Source: Rhizobium sp. Root274
GTDB taxonomy: Bacteria > Pseudomonadota > Alphaproteobacteria > Rhizobiales > Rhizobiaceae
Assembly: GCF_001429245.1 (NCBI RefSeq)
Contig: NZ_LMJE01000008.1
Coordinates: 1 to 64,000, forward strand
DNA: 64,000 nt
Direction of reading: 5' to 3'
The notes beneath the pieces were generated by a model. The model was not told where the DNA came from. It ran no database searches and worked only from the letters and a program-made list of their open reading frames with translations. The position numbers were made by a program, and so were the translations under genes. Position 1 is the stretch's first letter, and each line of letters begins with the position of its first letter. Below are positions 52,501 to 61,616 of this stretch, piece by piece.

Positions 52501-52528
52501 ACTATAGGGGTTTTGGCAGGAGTTCCAA
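52501..52528 (-). promoter_or_regulatory. Predicted gyrB promoter
   Basis: On the minus strand TTGGAA (52523-52528) and TATAGT (52501-52506) are separated by 16 bp, 67 bases before the gyrB start codon. This is a good sigma70-type match with a near-consensus -10 box. Confidence 0.6.
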
Positions 52529-52575
52529 AGGCGAGAGCGTTGTTTCCCGTGGATAGCGCGGGGAATCAGACGCGT

Positions 52576-52941
52576 TCACGGCCGTTTTTTGGCGCCATCA
52601 ACAATATCCTGCAAATTTCTTAGCATGTCCGGCGGCAGGTGGCGAATCACCCGCGCCAAATCATTGGCAAAGGCCGTATATTCCGGCGGCATGCCAGAAG
52701 TATCCACCACCACGCGAGGGCGAGAAACTGCGGCAACGGAGAAGAGCTCTTCGGCCTCATCCCAGATAATGTTGAAGTAGCCAGCCACCCTTTGCAGAAA
52801 GTCGAAATTCGGCACACCGCGTTTCCCGTGCTCGAGGGCCGAGAGATAGGCCGGGGACACGCCGATCGCAACGGCCATCTCCTTCTGCGAGACTCCCTTG
52901 CGTTTGCGCAGGTCCCTGACGGCGTGGCCGAACGGCGTCAT
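52576..52941 (-). CDS. XRE-family transcriptional regulator
   Basis: This 121-residue protein has an N-terminal helix-turn-helix in VRDLRKRKGVSQKEMAVAIGVSPAYLSALEHGKRG (about residues 8-42), a standard Cro/C1 pattern. The rest has no recognised effector domain. The start overlaps the Smr gene stop by 4 bases. It ends 141 bases before gyrB on the same strand, so the Smr-XRE transcript may run toward gyrB. Confidence 0.9.
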   Translation of the reverse strand: MTPFGHAVRDLRKRKGVSQKEMAVAIGVSPAYLSALEHGKRGVPNFDFLQRVAGYFNIIWDEAEELFSVAAVSRPRVVVDTSGMPPEYTAFANDLARVIRHLPPDMLRNLQDIVDGAKKRP

Positions 52942-53501
52942 CGCCGGCCCTGCCCTTGGCGCGAGAGGCGCACGTACATGGCGCCCTCCCCACCATGCTG
53001 ACGGGCAGCGGGCTCATACGAAGAGATCAGGAAGCGGAATTCGGGCAGCGAAAACCAGAGGGGAACGGCACGCTTCAGCGCCCCTTCGCTGCCAAGCGAA
53101 CTACCTTTGCCCGTGATCACGAGGACGTAGCGCAGGCCACGTTCATGGGCTCGGATGAGGAAGTCGAGCAGCATTCCATGCGCTTCACTCTGGATCAGCC
53201 CGTGCAGGTCGATGCGGGCCTCAAGCGCGAGATGGCCCCGCGACAGTTTCCGCTTGACCGGTCGCTCGAGCGGATGGTGATGGCGAACGGGCGCATTACG
53301 ATTGGTGGTCGACGACTGCGGATCTTCATTCTGGCTAAGAGAGCCACGGGAGAGTGGAGCGGGTTCTTCCTCGGGTAAGGGTTCGAACTCCTGCTCGAAC
53401 GCAACGAGATCCTCCATGCGACCCGGCATCGGTCGCGTGGAGCGGGCAACCTTGGCCCACAGAATTCGATCTTCCGGATTGAGCTTGGTCCCGCCCGACA
53501 C
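52938..53501 (-). CDS. Smr-domain protein
   Basis: This 187-residue protein has a disordered N-terminal half rich in Glu/Pro/Ser. The C-terminal Smr domain follows, with DLHG (98-101) and TGKGS (130-134). Smr domains nick or cleave branched nucleic acid or mRNA at stalled ribosomes. The start is a GTG directly after the mltA stop. Confidence 0.93.
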   Translation of the reverse strand: MSGGTKLNPEDRILWAKVARSTRPMPGRMEDLVAFEQEFEPLPEEEPAPLSRGSLSQNEDPQSSTTNRNAPVRHHHPLERPVKRKLSRGHLALEARIDLHGLIQSEAHGMLLDFLIRAHERGLRYVLVITGKGSSLGSEGALKRAVPLWFSLPEFRFLISSYEPAARQHGGEGAMYVRLSRQGQGRR

Positions 53502-54617
53502 TCAGACAAACCTCTCCGCTGCCTGCTTTGGAACGAGCATATAGAAATCTGCCGCGTTGCGCACCGCTCCTGCCATATCGCCAGCTTCCGGGCCGGAGCC
53601 GGTGAAGATGTCGCCCCGCGCAGGACCAACGATCGCCGAACCGGTATCGAGGGCGAGCATCAGGCGGCTGAAGTCTCGCCCGCCGTCAAGCCGGGTGAGG
53701 CCTGGAGCGCGGACGAAGAAGGGAAACCCGAAGGTGTGAATGGTGCGATCAACGGCGAGCGAGCGCCCTGCAATCAGAGGGACCTTGGCTGCGGCGATGG
53801 GACCACGGGTCAGATCGGTAACGTCTGCCTCGCGGAAGAAAATGTAGGATGAATTATGCCAGAGGATTTCATCGACCCGTTGCGGATGATCGCCTAACCA
53901 AGCCCTGATCGACTGCATGGAGATATTCCGCTCGAGGATCTCTCCCAAATCGATCAGATGTCGTCCGATTCCGGAAAAAGGATGCCCAGCCTTGGCCGCA
54001 TAGGTGATCCGAGCGATGTGCCCGTCCGGATATTTCAATCGGGCAGCACCCTGGACATGGGCGAAGAAGACGTCGACCTTCGATTTTGCCCAGGCAATCT
54101 CGAGGCCGCGATTGTCGAGGTAACCCCGGTCGATCGCCTGACGATCAGGATAAGGCTTTAGCCCATCCGGATCTGCGAGAGCGAAAGCATAGCTTGGGTC
54201 CATTCCAGAGGGACGGTTGTCTTCGGTTACGTCCACCAGATCATGGGGGCGGGCATAGAAGGGATGCTTGTAAACATCATCCGGTCGCGCGCTGACTTCC
54301 ACTTCCGGCTCGTAGAAGGCTGTGACGAGACCGGACCCTTGCTCTGGGATGATCTGCAAAACCTGACACTGAGCTTCGAAAAAATGGCGAGCCTCAGATG
54401 CATTCTGAGGAACTGCGCTGGCCGCAGCTTCCAGCAGTGGCAGCAAATCGCGGGCCGAAAGGCCGAGTGAGCCACTTCGATAAGGCTTCGCATTTTGAAG
54501 ATGCTTCAGGCAATCCGCCATGGCAGGCCACAGGGTCGAAGGATCGTCCTGTTGCCAGCCTGGAAGTTCGTCGAAGCCGATGGGCTTCAGTCGGTATCCG
54601 CTGGACGCCTCGTTCAT
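53502..54617 (-). CDS. mltA: Membrane-bound lytic murein transglycosylase A
   Basis: This 371-residue lytic transglycosylase cleaves peptidoglycan glycan strands, giving 1,6-anhydro-muropeptides. The MltA catalytic barrel and the 3D domain (ALDTGSAIVGPARGDIFTGSG...AG) are complete, with catalytic Asp in the DIFTG area. No convincing signal peptide or lipobox is visible from ATG 54617. The frame is open to 54686, but ATG 54617 overlaps the tim44 stop as usual. The products feed recycling routes such as AmgK-MurU. Confidence 0.93.
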   Translation of the reverse strand: MNEASSGYRLKPIGFDELPGWQQDDPSTLWPAMADCLKHLQNAKPYRSGSLGLSARDLLPLLEAAASAVPQNASEARHFFEAQCQVLQIIPEQGSGLVTAFYEPEVEVSARPDDVYKHPFYARPHDLVDVTEDNRPSGMDPSYAFALADPDGLKPYPDRQAIDRGYLDNRGLEIAWAKSKVDVFFAHVQGAARLKYPDGHIARITYAAKAGHPFSGIGRHLIDLGEILERNISMQSIRAWLGDHPQRVDEILWHNSSYIFFREADVTDLTRGPIAAAKVPLIAGRSLAVDRTIHTFGFPFFVRAPGLTRLDGGRDFSRLMLALDTGSAIVGPARGDIFTGSGPEAGDMAGAVRNAADFYMLVPKQAAERFV

Positions 54618-55312
54618 TGTTCGGCTTCGGTCGCAATCAGTTTCCAATTCGGATCGCGCGAGCGAACATCGCGAGCGAATGTCCAAACGTCGTTGACGTC
54701 GGCCACCGCCTCGGCATCGCCATCAACAAGCGCGCCGCTCTTGTCATAGGTCGCGGTAATCAGCTGGCTGAGGATCCGGACGGTCACCTGCTCCTCGTTG
54801 TCCTTTGCCGAGGCCTGCGTAATCTCAGCCTTCTCAATTCCGACGAAGGTCGACTTCATGGATTCGCCGCGGCTCTCGCGATCCGCAATGGCGCTTTCGA
54901 AGCCTTCGAAGACCTCTCGCGACAATAGACCTTTCAAGGTCTTGCGGTCGCCCTCGGCGTAGGCGAGTACGATCATTTCATACGCGACCTTGGCGCCGTT
55001 CAGGAACTCCTTGGGCGTAAAGGTTGCATCGTGAAGGAGCAGTTCGCGAAGCTGCTCATTGAGCGGGGTTCCGACCGGGGCGTAGGCGTCGATGACTGAA
55101 AAGCGGTCTTCGCCATTCGCTTCGTCCCGGCGCTGCAGTGTCACAACCTTACCGTCGTCGCTGCCCGGTGCCTTCGCAGCTTCCCGCTGCGCCAGGGTCT
55201 CAAAGGGCGACTTTTCGTTGCCCGTGCGGCGGCCAAGCACACTGCGCAGCTGAAAAAAGATCAGCACCGCGGCGACCAGGAAGAACAAAGTGACAAAATC
55301 GCTAGATCCCAT
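54614..55312 (-). CDS. Tim44/TimA-like membrane protein
   Basis: This 232-residue protein has an N-terminal membrane segment (residues 5-22, FVTLFFLVAAVLIFFQ) and the Tim44-like cytoplasmic domain (about 85-225, PLNEQLRELLLHDATFTPKEFLNGAK). The domain family gave rise to mitochondrial Tim44, and bacterial TimA is placed near protein export; its role here is not settled. ATG 55312 starts the membrane segment; the frame to 55378 is not conserved. Confidence 0.9.
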   Translation of the reverse strand: MGSSDFVTLFFLVAAVLIFFQLRSVLGRRTGNEKSPFETLAQREAAKAPGSDDGKVVTLQRRDEANGEDRFSVIDAYAPVGTPLNEQLRELLLHDATFTPKEFLNGAKVAYEMIVLAYAEGDRKTLKGLLSREVFEGFESAIADRESRGESMKSTFVGIEKAEITQASAKDNEEQVTVRILSQLITATYDKSGALVDGDAEAVADVNDVWTFARDVRSRDPNWKLIATEAEQ

Positions 55313-55460
55313 GAATACCGCCAGGCTTGATTGAATTCGCTTTTTCCATCTCCCATATAGTCTTGCGCGCCGCATCATTCAAATGGCGTGATGCATTCTT
55401 TGCAGCGAGTAGGCGCCGACTTCTGCGAAATCCAGATCACGAAGGCGTATGGAGACTGAA

Positions 55461-55955
55461 ATGCGCCTTCCACTGGTGCTGTTCCTTATTGCACCGCTGC
55501 TGGAAATCGCCAGCCTTATCCTCGTCGGACAGGCGATTGGGGTCCTGTCGACCCTTGCTCTCGTCGTCTCTTCCGCCGTCCTCGGTCTCTTCCTCTTGAA
55601 GCAGCAAGGCGGAGGTATCCTGAGGCGGCTTCAAGAAGAGACGCAACGCGGGATCGATCCTGGTCGTGAGCTGGTACATGGCGCCTTGCTCGTCGTCGCC
55701 GCCTTCCTGCTGATCGTGCCGGGCTTTGTCGGAGACATCATTGGTCTGCTGCTCTTTATTCCAAAACTGCGGGATCTCTTTTGGCAGACGCTGAAGCCGC
55801 GGATCATTATAAAGGGCCAGTTCCGCCAGGGCGAAGGACGGGAATATCGGAGCGGTCTTGGGACAGAGACCGTGGTCGATCTTGACGACGGCGAGTACAC
55901 CCGCGAGCCTTGCAATAATTCCCCCTGGAAGGGGCCGCGAATCGGAAGAGACTGA
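55461..55955 (+). CDS. fxsA: FxsA family membrane protein
   Basis: This 164-residue protein has three hydrophobic segments within residues 1-105 and the family region LFLLKQQGGGILRRLQEE. FxsA in E. coli is a cytoplasmic membrane protein that affects exclusion of phage T7 when overproduced; it has no known function here. ATG 55461 follows GGAGACTGAA and is preferred over ATG 55449. It is divergent from tim44. Confidence 0.9.
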   Translation: MRLPLVLFLIAPLLEIASLILVGQAIGVLSTLALVVSSAVLGLFLLKQQGGGILRRLQEETQRGIDPGRELVHGALLVVAAFLLIVPGFVGDIIGLLLFIPKLRDLFWQTLKPRIIIKGQFRQGEGREYRSGLGTETVVDLDDGEYTREPCNNSPWKGPRIGRD

Positions 55956-56039
55956 GGGCTTAGCGCCACCCTGCGAGGGTTGTAAGCTCTGGGCTCAAAT
56001 GTTAGATGGCCATAGCAATTCAATTCAAGGACATGGCCT

Positions 56040-56516
56040 ATGGCTGACAACACTCAGGGAACGCAGTCTCCTTCCCTCAACATTCTCGCCCAGTATATCA
56101 AAGACTTTTCGTTCGAGAATCCCGGTGCGCCACGCTCGCTTCAGGCACGTGACAAGGCTCCGGCGATCAACATCAATGTGAACGTCAACGCCAATCCACT
56201 GTCTGATACGGATTTCGACGTCGTCCTGTCGCTGAACGCGGAAGCCAAGGACGGTGACAAAGTCGTGTTCGTAACCGAGCTGGTTTATGGCGGCGTTTTC
56301 CGGATCACCGGCTTCCCGCAGGAGCACATGCTTCCGGTTCTGTTCATCGAGTGCCCGCGCCTTCTCTTCCCGTTTGCACGCCAGATCGTTGCAGACGCCA
56401 CGCGCAATGGCGGTTTCCCGCCGCTGATGATCGACCCGATCGATTTTGCCCAGATGTTTGCCCAGCGCGTTGCCGAAGAGCAGTCGCGGGCCCAGTCGCA
56501 GTCGGATCCGAATTAA
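56040..56516 (+). CDS. secB: Protein-export chaperone SecB
   Basis: This 158-residue tetrameric chaperone keeps preproteins unfolded and hands them to SecA. The core [21 protein letters not shown] and [20 protein letters not shown] blocks are clear. It lies 84 bases after fxsA and ends in a strong terminator. Confidence 0.97.
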   Translation: MADNTQGTQSPSLNILAQYIKDFSFENPGAPRSLQARDKAPAININVNVNANPLSDTDFDVVLSLNAEAKDGDKVVFVTELVYGGVFRITGFPQEHMLPVLFIECPRLLFPFARQIVADATRNGGFPPLMIDPIDFAQMFAQRVAEEQSRAQSQSDPN

Positions 56517-56541
56517 TTGCCGAACATCCGCTGGTAAAAAG

Positions 56542-56567
56542 AAAGGCCCCTCCCCGGGGCCTTTTTT
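56542..56567. terminator. Bidirectional terminator between secB and dnaQ
   Basis: A 9-bp stem (AAAGGCCCC with GGGGCCTTT, loop TCCCC) is followed by six T. It lies between converging secB and dnaQ. The dnaQ stop begins in the T-run. Confidence 0.92.
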
Positions 56568-57268
56568 CAATTGGTGTATTTAGACCAAATCGCCTTTGAC
56601 CCAAGACTGGCCACCAGCTGGGCATGACCTTCGATCTCTTCAAGCGAAAGGCGTGCCGCCATAGGGCGGGGCCTGTCGTAGGAGATCTCGATGACTTCCG
56701 TGACCTCAACCACCTGATTGCGCCTGGTCTCGATCGAGGTGAGACCGAGTGCCGCCTGGCGACCGCCCAGCATCTCAATATAGACCTCAGCCAGCAGTTC
56801 GGAGTCGAGCAGAGCACCGTGCTTGGTACGATGGGAATTGTCGATGCCATAACGTCTGCAGAGTGCATCGAGAGAGTTTGGTCCCATCGGATGTTTTCGA
56901 CGCGCGAGCGACAGCGTATCGATTACGAGTTCCGGCGCGACGGGTGGTAAACCAAGGCGATCGAATTCCGCGTTGATGAAGCCCATGTCGAAGGTCGCAT
57001 TATGAGCCACCCACTTCGCCCCTTCGAAGAATTCCTGCAGTTGCGGGACGATGTCTGCGAAGGTTGGCTTATCCTTCAGGAATGCATCGGTGATACCATG
57101 CACGGCCAGCGCATCGGGGTGCACCTTGCGATCACCGGGATTGATGTAGACGTGAAAGGTACGGCCCGTCGGGAAATGATTCAGCAGTTCGACACCGCCG
57201 ATTTCGATAACACGATCGGCCTTGTTTTCCAGGCCTGTAGTTTCCGTATCGAAGACGATCTCACGCAT
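56567..57268 (-). CDS. dnaQ: DNA polymerase III, epsilon subunit (proofreading exonuclease)
   Basis: This 233-residue DEDDh exonuclease begins MREIVFDTETTGLEN with catalytic Asp and Glu. VAHNATFDMGFIN (motif II) and HGALLDSELLAEVYIEM (motif III) follow. ATG 57268 gives the conserved start; the long open frame to 57397 is not conserved. Neighbours coaE, aroE and maf are read in the same direction, 13 bases upstream. Confidence 0.96.
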   Translation of the reverse strand: MREIVFDTETTGLENKADRVIEIGGVELLNHFPTGRTFHVYINPGDRKVHPDALAVHGITDAFLKDKPTFADIVPQLQEFFEGAKWVAHNATFDMGFINAEFDRLGLPPVAPELVIDTLSLARRKHPMGPNSLDALCRRYGIDNSHRTKHGALLDSELLAEVYIEMLGGRQAALGLTSIETRRNQVVEVTEVIEISYDRPRPMAARLSLEEIEGHAQLVASLGSKAIWSKYTN

Positions 57269-57281
57269 TGTCCGTCTTTCC

Positions 57282-57875
57282 TCATCGAGAGTTGCGCTGG
57301 CGCAGTGTCGCAAGAATGTCCTGCACCTGCCTTCTGGCATGTTCGATAGTAACGCCGCTGTCCACGACGAAATCTGCGCGAGCCCGCTTTTCAACATCCG
57401 GCACTTGTCTAGAGAGAATGAGATCGAGCTTTTCTTCTGTCATGCCGGGCCGGGCCAGCACACGCCGGCGCTGTATCTCTTCGTCACAACTCGCAACGAC
57501 CTTTACATCGACCCGTTGATCCGCCCCGGTCTCGAAGAGCAGCGGGATGTCGAGAACTGCAAACTCAGCGCCTGATTGCCGTTGCTGCCCCAAGAATTTG
57601 TTCTCGCGCTGCCGTACCAGCGGATGGACTATCGCCTCCAGCCTTTTGAAGTTAGCCGGATTCTTTGCCAGATTCCCGGAAAGAAGACGGCGATCGACTT
57701 GCCCCTGAACCACGACTTCCGGGAAGACGGACGCGATCGGGGCAACTGCCTCGCCGCTGTAGAGATCGTGAACTGCGGCATCAGCGTCATGCACGGCTAT
57801 TCCTTCAGCGGCGAACAGTCCGGCTGTTGTGGTCTTCCCCATTCCAATAGAGCCCGTCAAACCAATGACAATCAT
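57282..57875 (-). CDS. coaE: Dephospho-CoA kinase
   Basis: This 197-residue kinase performs the last step of CoA synthesis. The P-loop is [13 protein letters not shown] at residues 5-17, and the [15 protein letters not shown] block reads [19 protein letters not shown]. It overlaps aroE by 4 bases. CoA synthesis is completed by the pair coaA in the his operon and this gene. Confidence 0.96.
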   Translation of the reverse strand: MIVIGLTGSIGMGKTTTAGLFAAEGIAVHDADAAVHDLYSGEAVAPIASVFPEVVVQGQVDRRLLSGNLAKNPANFKRLEAIVHPLVRQRENKFLGQQRQSGAEFAVLDIPLLFETGADQRVDVKVVASCDEEIQRRRVLARPGMTEEKLDLILSRQVPDVEKRARADFVVDSGVTIEHARRQVQDILATLRQRNSR

Positions 57876-58732
57876 GATCCTGCCTCGATATCCGCAAGAA
57901 CCAGGCGACGGAGTTCCTCTGTGACCTCAGGCATTTGGCCGAACCATTTTTCAAAACCCGGAACAGCCTGATGCAGCAACATGCCGAGGCCGTCTACTGT
58001 CGGCAAACCGGCCGCTTCTGCCTGTGAGAGAAATGGCGTCTTAAGAGGAACGTAGACGATATCGGTGACGAGGGACCCTGGGCGCATGGTCTCGAACGGG
58101 AGCTGCGGTGCCTCGCCGCCGTCCATCCCGAGCGAACTGGTGTTGACGAACAGAGTAGCGTCCTGCAGCAGCTCTGGCAGCGCGGCCATCGCGTGGGCCT
58201 GCAAACGGGGGCCGAAGCGATCTACCAATTCCTGCGCGCGCGCCACTGTCCGGTTGACCACGTGAATGGTCCCCAGAGCTCGATCCCGCAGGGATTGGAG
58301 GATAGCCCGACTTGCGCCACCAGCGCCTAAGACGACGGCCACTTCTGCCTTGTCCCATCCGGGATAGCCAGCATCCAGGTTGCTCGCAAAGCCAATGCCA
58401 TCCGTGTTCGTTGCTAGAAGTCGGCCTTCCGCCAACCACAGCGTATTGGCAGCCCCTAGTTCCTCGGCCAAGGGATCAACCCGATCTGCGAGTCGGCAAG
58501 CTGCCTCCTTGTGGGGTATCGTGATATTGCCACCAACATACTCCGCATCACCATTTTTCAGGTTGCGGATGAAAGCCGGGAAGTCCTCGGGAGTGACGGC
58601 AACTTTTTCATAAGACCCTTGGATTCCAAGACGCTCAAGCCAATACCCGTGAATGATAGGAGAGCGCGAGTGCTTGATCGGATAGCCGGCGACAAATGCG
58701 CGGGGAGTGATTGTTTCACGTGAATCACGCAT
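57872..58732 (-). CDS. aroE: Shikimate dehydrogenase
   Basis: This 286-residue NADPH enzyme of aromatic synthesis has the substrate loop YPIKHSRSP and the catalytic Lys in ITIPHKE. The dinucleotide site is [14 protein letters not shown] 58732 is chosen because the extension to 58804 is not conserved. Its first seven codons carry a parS-like palindrome (58712-58727), so the codons there serve two ends. It overlaps maf by 8 bases. Confidence 0.95.
   Translation of the reverse strand: MRDSRETITPRAFVAGYPIKHSRSPIIHGYWLERLGIQGSYEKVAVTPEDFPAFIRNLKNGDAEYVGGNITIPHKEAACRLADRVDPLAEELGAANTLWLAEGRLLATNTDGIGFASNLDAGYPGWDKAEVAVVLGAGGASRAILQSLRDRALGTIHVVNRTVARAQELVDRFGPRLQAHAMAALPELLQDATLFVNTSSLGMDGGEAPQLPFETMRPGSLVTDIVYVPLKTPFLSQAEAAGLPTVDGLGMLLHQAVPGFEKWFGQMPEVTEELRRLVLADIEAGS
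58712..58727. promoter_or_regulatory. parS-like ParB site 3 (aroE start)
   Basis: TGTTTCACGTGAATCA matches the parS consensus TGTTTCACGTGAAACA at 15 of 16 positions, the best match in the window. It lies within aroE codons 2-7, only 1.6 kb from the candidate origin. Confidence 0.8.
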
Positions 58733-59324
58733 GGTTAACCCCGAGTTTACGCAGCTCTTCCAAGAGCGGGAGCATCGGAAGTCCGAGGATTGTGAAATAG
58801 TCACCCTCTATCGCCTCGAACAGCTGAATGCCCTCACCTTCTAGCTGGTAGCAGCCGACGCTTCCCAACACCCTGCTGCCGTTTCTTTCCAGATAGGCAT
58901 CCAGGAACTCGTCCGAGAAATGGCGCATCCGCATAGTCGCAACGGAAAGGTGGTTCCACAAAACCTCGCCATTTCGAACCAGACAGATCGCACTATTCAG
59001 GTGATGCGTCTTGCCGCGCAGGACCTGCAATGTTTGTTTTGCCGCCAATAGATCCGGCGCCTTGTGGAAGAGTTCAGAGCCGAGCGACATGGTCTGATCG
59101 CAACCGATAACGATCGACAGCGGATGCCGCATCGACACGGTCCGAGCCTTCGCAATGGCAAGATGTATTGCAATAGATGATGGCGTTCGCTCAGCCTCCG
59201 GGACTTCATGCTCGACCTGCCTCTCATCCACCTGGGCTGCTCCTGCGATGTGGTCCAGACCAGCATTGGCCAAGAGGCTTCGGCGCGCGCTGCTGGCCGA
59301 AGCCAGTATCAAAGAAGTCGCCAT
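58725..59324 (-). CDS. maf: Maf-like nucleotide pyrophosphatase
   Basis: This 199-residue protein is a Maf/YhdE family nucleoside-triphosphate pyrophosphatase that hydrolyses modified or canonical nucleotides. It starts [19 protein letters not shown], with the VIGCDQTM metal block and a [12 protein letters not shown]... C-terminal block. It lies between aroE and PPSR, the usual rhizobial order. Confidence 0.92.
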   Translation of the reverse strand: MATSLILASASSARRSLLANAGLDHIAGAAQVDERQVEHEVPEAERTPSSIAIHLAIAKARTVSMRHPLSIVIGCDQTMSLGSELFHKAPDLLAAKQTLQVLRGKTHHLNSAICLVRNGEVLWNHLSVATMRMRHFSDEFLDAYLERNGSRVLGSVGCYQLEGEGIQLFEAIEGDYFTILGLPMLPLLEELRKLGVNHA

Positions 59325-59359
59325 ATCCTCACACCTCCGATTACCTTGTTGTAAGGCGA

Positions 59360-60181
59360 TTAGCGCAGCTTAGGACGGAGGGCAACGATGGCGGCGGCCG
59401 TCTCCTCGATGGAGCGGCGTGTGACGTCAATGACCGGCCAGTTATTTCGCGCGCATAGCGCCCTTGCATATTTCAGTTCTTCGGTGATTGAGGCGCGATC
59501 CACATAATCGCTCCGATCGTAGCCGGGTGTATTGCCCAGGATCCTGTTTTCACGCACTTGGGAAATGCGGTCTGACGTGGCGATCAAGCCCACCACCAAC
59601 GGCCTCGTTGCGTTCAGCAAACTCTCCGGCAGAGGCACGCCTGGGACGACCGGAAGATTGGCGGTCTTTATACCTCGGTTGGCGAGATAGATAGACGTTG
59701 GGGTTTTTGAAGTTCGGCTGATGCCGATGATCACGACATCTGCTTGATCGTAATCTTCCTGCGCCTGGCCGTCGTCATGATCCATGGTGAAGTTAAGGGC
59801 CTCGATCCTGGCAAAATAATCAGCGTTCAGCACATGCTGAGCCCCCACCCTGCCACGCGAGGGCGCGCCGAGATAGGATTGAAACTTCTCGATAATGGGC
59901 GCGAGGACGTTGACGCAGGGCAGTCCAAGTTCATGGCAACCGGCTTCGACCAGAGCGGCCAACTGATGATCGACGATCGTGTAGAGTACAATGCCCGGCT
60001 CCCGATCGATGGCATCAATCAGTGCCTTCACCTGCTTACGGCTGCGGATCAGAGGATAAACATGCTCGATGGCATTCGAGCCGCGGAACTGGGCAGCAGC
60101 GGCCCTGCCTGCGGAGATGAGAGTCTCACCCGTGGAGTCAGAAATGAGATGGAGATGGAAGAAGTTTTTCCTGTTCTCCAC
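59360..60181 (-). CDS. Pyruvate, water dikinase / PPDK regulatory protein (PPSR, DUF299)
   Basis: This 273-residue bifunctional kinase/phosphorylase adds phosphate to a Thr of PEP synthase or pyruvate,phosphate dikinase using ADP, and removes it with Pi. The N-terminal [11 protein letters not shown] and the P-loop-like [19 protein letters not shown] are diagnostic. In alphaproteobacteria a gene of this family stands beside the origin, next to hemE. Confidence 0.92.
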   Translation of the reverse strand: MENRKNFFHLHLISDSTGETLISAGRAAAAQFRGSNAIEHVYPLIRSRKQVKALIDAIDREPGIVLYTIVDHQLAALVEAGCHELGLPCVNVLAPIIEKFQSYLGAPSRGRVGAQHVLNADYFARIEALNFTMDHDDGQAQEDYDQADVVIIGISRTSKTPTSIYLANRGIKTANLPVVPGVPLPESLLNATRPLVVGLIATSDRISQVRENRILGNTPGYDRSDYVDRASITEELKYARALCARNNWPVIDVTRRSIEETAAAIVALRPKLR

Positions 60182-60265
60182 GATCTTCTCCTAGGGCTGT
60201 TGATAGTTCGGGATAAACAGAGGTAGCGAGCGCGGTTGGGAAAGGACAGGGGGAAAAAGGCCGAT

Positions 60266-60274
60266 TTATCCACA
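60266..60274 (+). promoter_or_regulatory. DnaA box (perfect)
   Basis: TTATCCACA is the exact 9-mer consensus. Within the candidate oriC it is the only perfect copy that I saw. Confidence 0.8.
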
Positions 60275-60308
60275 AAGCGATTTGCCTTAGGATGCGATTG
60301 CAGTTGTC

Positions 60309-60317
60309 TGTGGATTA
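60309..60317 (-). promoter_or_regulatory. DnaA box (one mismatch)
   Basis: The minus strand reads TAATCCACA, one mismatch from TTATCCACA, in opposite orientation to the perfect box 35 bases before it. Confidence 0.6.
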
Positions 60318-60584
60318 CGGTGACAGGCGTTTGTTGTGAAATTTGGCCCCCAGGCCATCAATGTCACCGTTCCTGATCTTCTCTTCATGAAGCTTATGAA
60401 ATTACGGGTTAATTTCCGCTTTTCCCCAGAGTTCACAACTGAGCTTGCTTCATTGGAACGCAGAAGGGCGCGACTTGCGGTCAAGGGAGATTCCTGTGGT
60501 CTTCCTTTAATCCTTGATAGTCACCGACTCTTAGAAATAGAAGAAGATTCAATATCTCTTTTCTTTATTGAAGGGGCATGAGCC

Positions 60585-61616
60585 TTGAGCAGCCAGAACC
60601 GCAAAGTCCTCGACGTGCTTGACGGGAAAACGGTCACGCCACCGCCAATCTGGCTTATGAGACAGGCAGGACGTTACCTTCCGGAATATCGGGAAACGCG
60701 TCAGCAAGCCGGAAGTTTTCTGGATCTCTGTTATAATCCGGAACTGGCGGCAGAGGTGACGCTACAGCCCATTCGCCGATATGGGTTCGATGCGGCCATC
60801 CTGTTTTCCGACATTCTCGTGATACCCGATGCCTTGAACAGGAACGTTCGCTTCACTGAAGGGCACGGGCCTCAGATGGATCCCATCGACGAAGATGGCA
60901 TTGGGCATTTGAAGCCTGATCACGTCGCTGATCATCTGAAACCTGTCATCGAGACAGTACGCCGGTTGCGTCGCGATCTCCCGACGGAAACAACCCTGCT
61001 CGGCTTCTGTGGAGCGCCCTGGACGGTGGCGACCTATATGATTGCCGGGCATGGGACACCGGATCAGGCGCCTGCCCGTCTCTTTGCCTATCGCCATCCG
61101 GAAGCCTTTGCTCGCCTCCTCGATTTCCTCGCAGACGTGTCGGCAGACTATCTGGTGGCGCAGATTGATGCGGGTGCCGATGCAGTCCAGATTTTCGATT
61201 CCTGGGCGGGTGTACTCGGAGAAGCGGAATTCGAGAAATATGCCGTTGGACCGGTTCGTCGGATGATCCAATCGGTCAAGGCGAGACGTCCGTCGGCGAA
61301 GATCATCGCCTTCGCCAAGGGCGCAGGCATTCTGCTCCGCAATTATCGTCAGGCGACAGGTGCGGACGCCATTGGTCTCGATTGGTCGGTGCCTTTGAGT
61401 TTTGCTGCCGAACTCCAGAAGGAAGGGCCGGTTCAGGGCAACCTCGACCCCATGCGGGTTGTTGCGGGTGGAAATGCTTTGCGGGAGGGGATCGATGCAG
61501 TGCTGCAGGCACTGGGTCAGGGTCCGCTGATCTTCAACCTTGGCCATGGCATTACACCCCAGGCCGATCCGGCGCATGTCACGGACCTCGTCAAGCAGGT
61601 GCGAAGCTTTGGTTGA
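60585..61616 (+). CDS. hemE: Uroporphyrinogen decarboxylase
   Basis: This 343-residue enzyme converts uroporphyrinogen III to coproporphyrinogen III in haem synthesis. The N-terminal signature [17 protein letters not shown] contains the substrate-binding arginines, and [13 protein letters not shown] is the second block. The start is a TTG at 60585 after GAAGGGGC; no in-frame ATG fits. It stands immediately after the candidate origin. Confidence 0.96.
   Translation: MSSQNRKVLDVLDGKTVTPPPIWLMRQAGRYLPEYRETRQQAGSFLDLCYNPELAAEVTLQPIRRYGFDAAILFSDILVIPDALNRNVRFTEGHGPQMDPIDEDGIGHLKPDHVADHLKPVIETVRRLRRDLPTETTLLGFCGAPWTVATYMIAGHGTPDQAPARLFAYRHPEAFARLLDFLADVSADYLVAQIDAGADAVQIFDSWAGVLGEAEFEKYAVGPVRRMIQSVKARRPSAKIIAFAKGAGILLRNYRQATGADAIGLDWSVPLSFAAELQKEGPVQGNLDPMRVVAGGNALREGIDAVLQALGQGPLIFNLGHGITPQADPAHVTDLVKQVRSFG

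Larger units (their letters stand above)
60182..60584. other. oriC: Candidate chromosomal replication origin (oriC)
   Basis: This 403-bp gap before hemE has no convincing gene. It contains a perfect DnaA box TTATCCACA (60266-60274), a one-mismatch box TGTGGATTA (60309-60317), and a two-mismatch box TCGGGATAA (60208-60216). A CtrA-like TTAA-N7-TTTT lies at 60409-60423. Three GANTC sites (60489, 60526, 60546) lie in an AT-rich 3' part that could be the unwinding element. In Caulobacter and rhizobia the origin lies beside hemE, and the flanking gene order fits. An 81-codon frame through it (60336-60581) is not credible. Confidence 0.75.

Noticed and set aside
60336..60581. 81-codon plus-strand frame through the candidate origin, ending 3 bases before hemE
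   Set aside because: No ribosome-binding site, no recognisable protein pattern, and it overlaps the AT-rich block and two GANTC sites; a chance frame is more likely.
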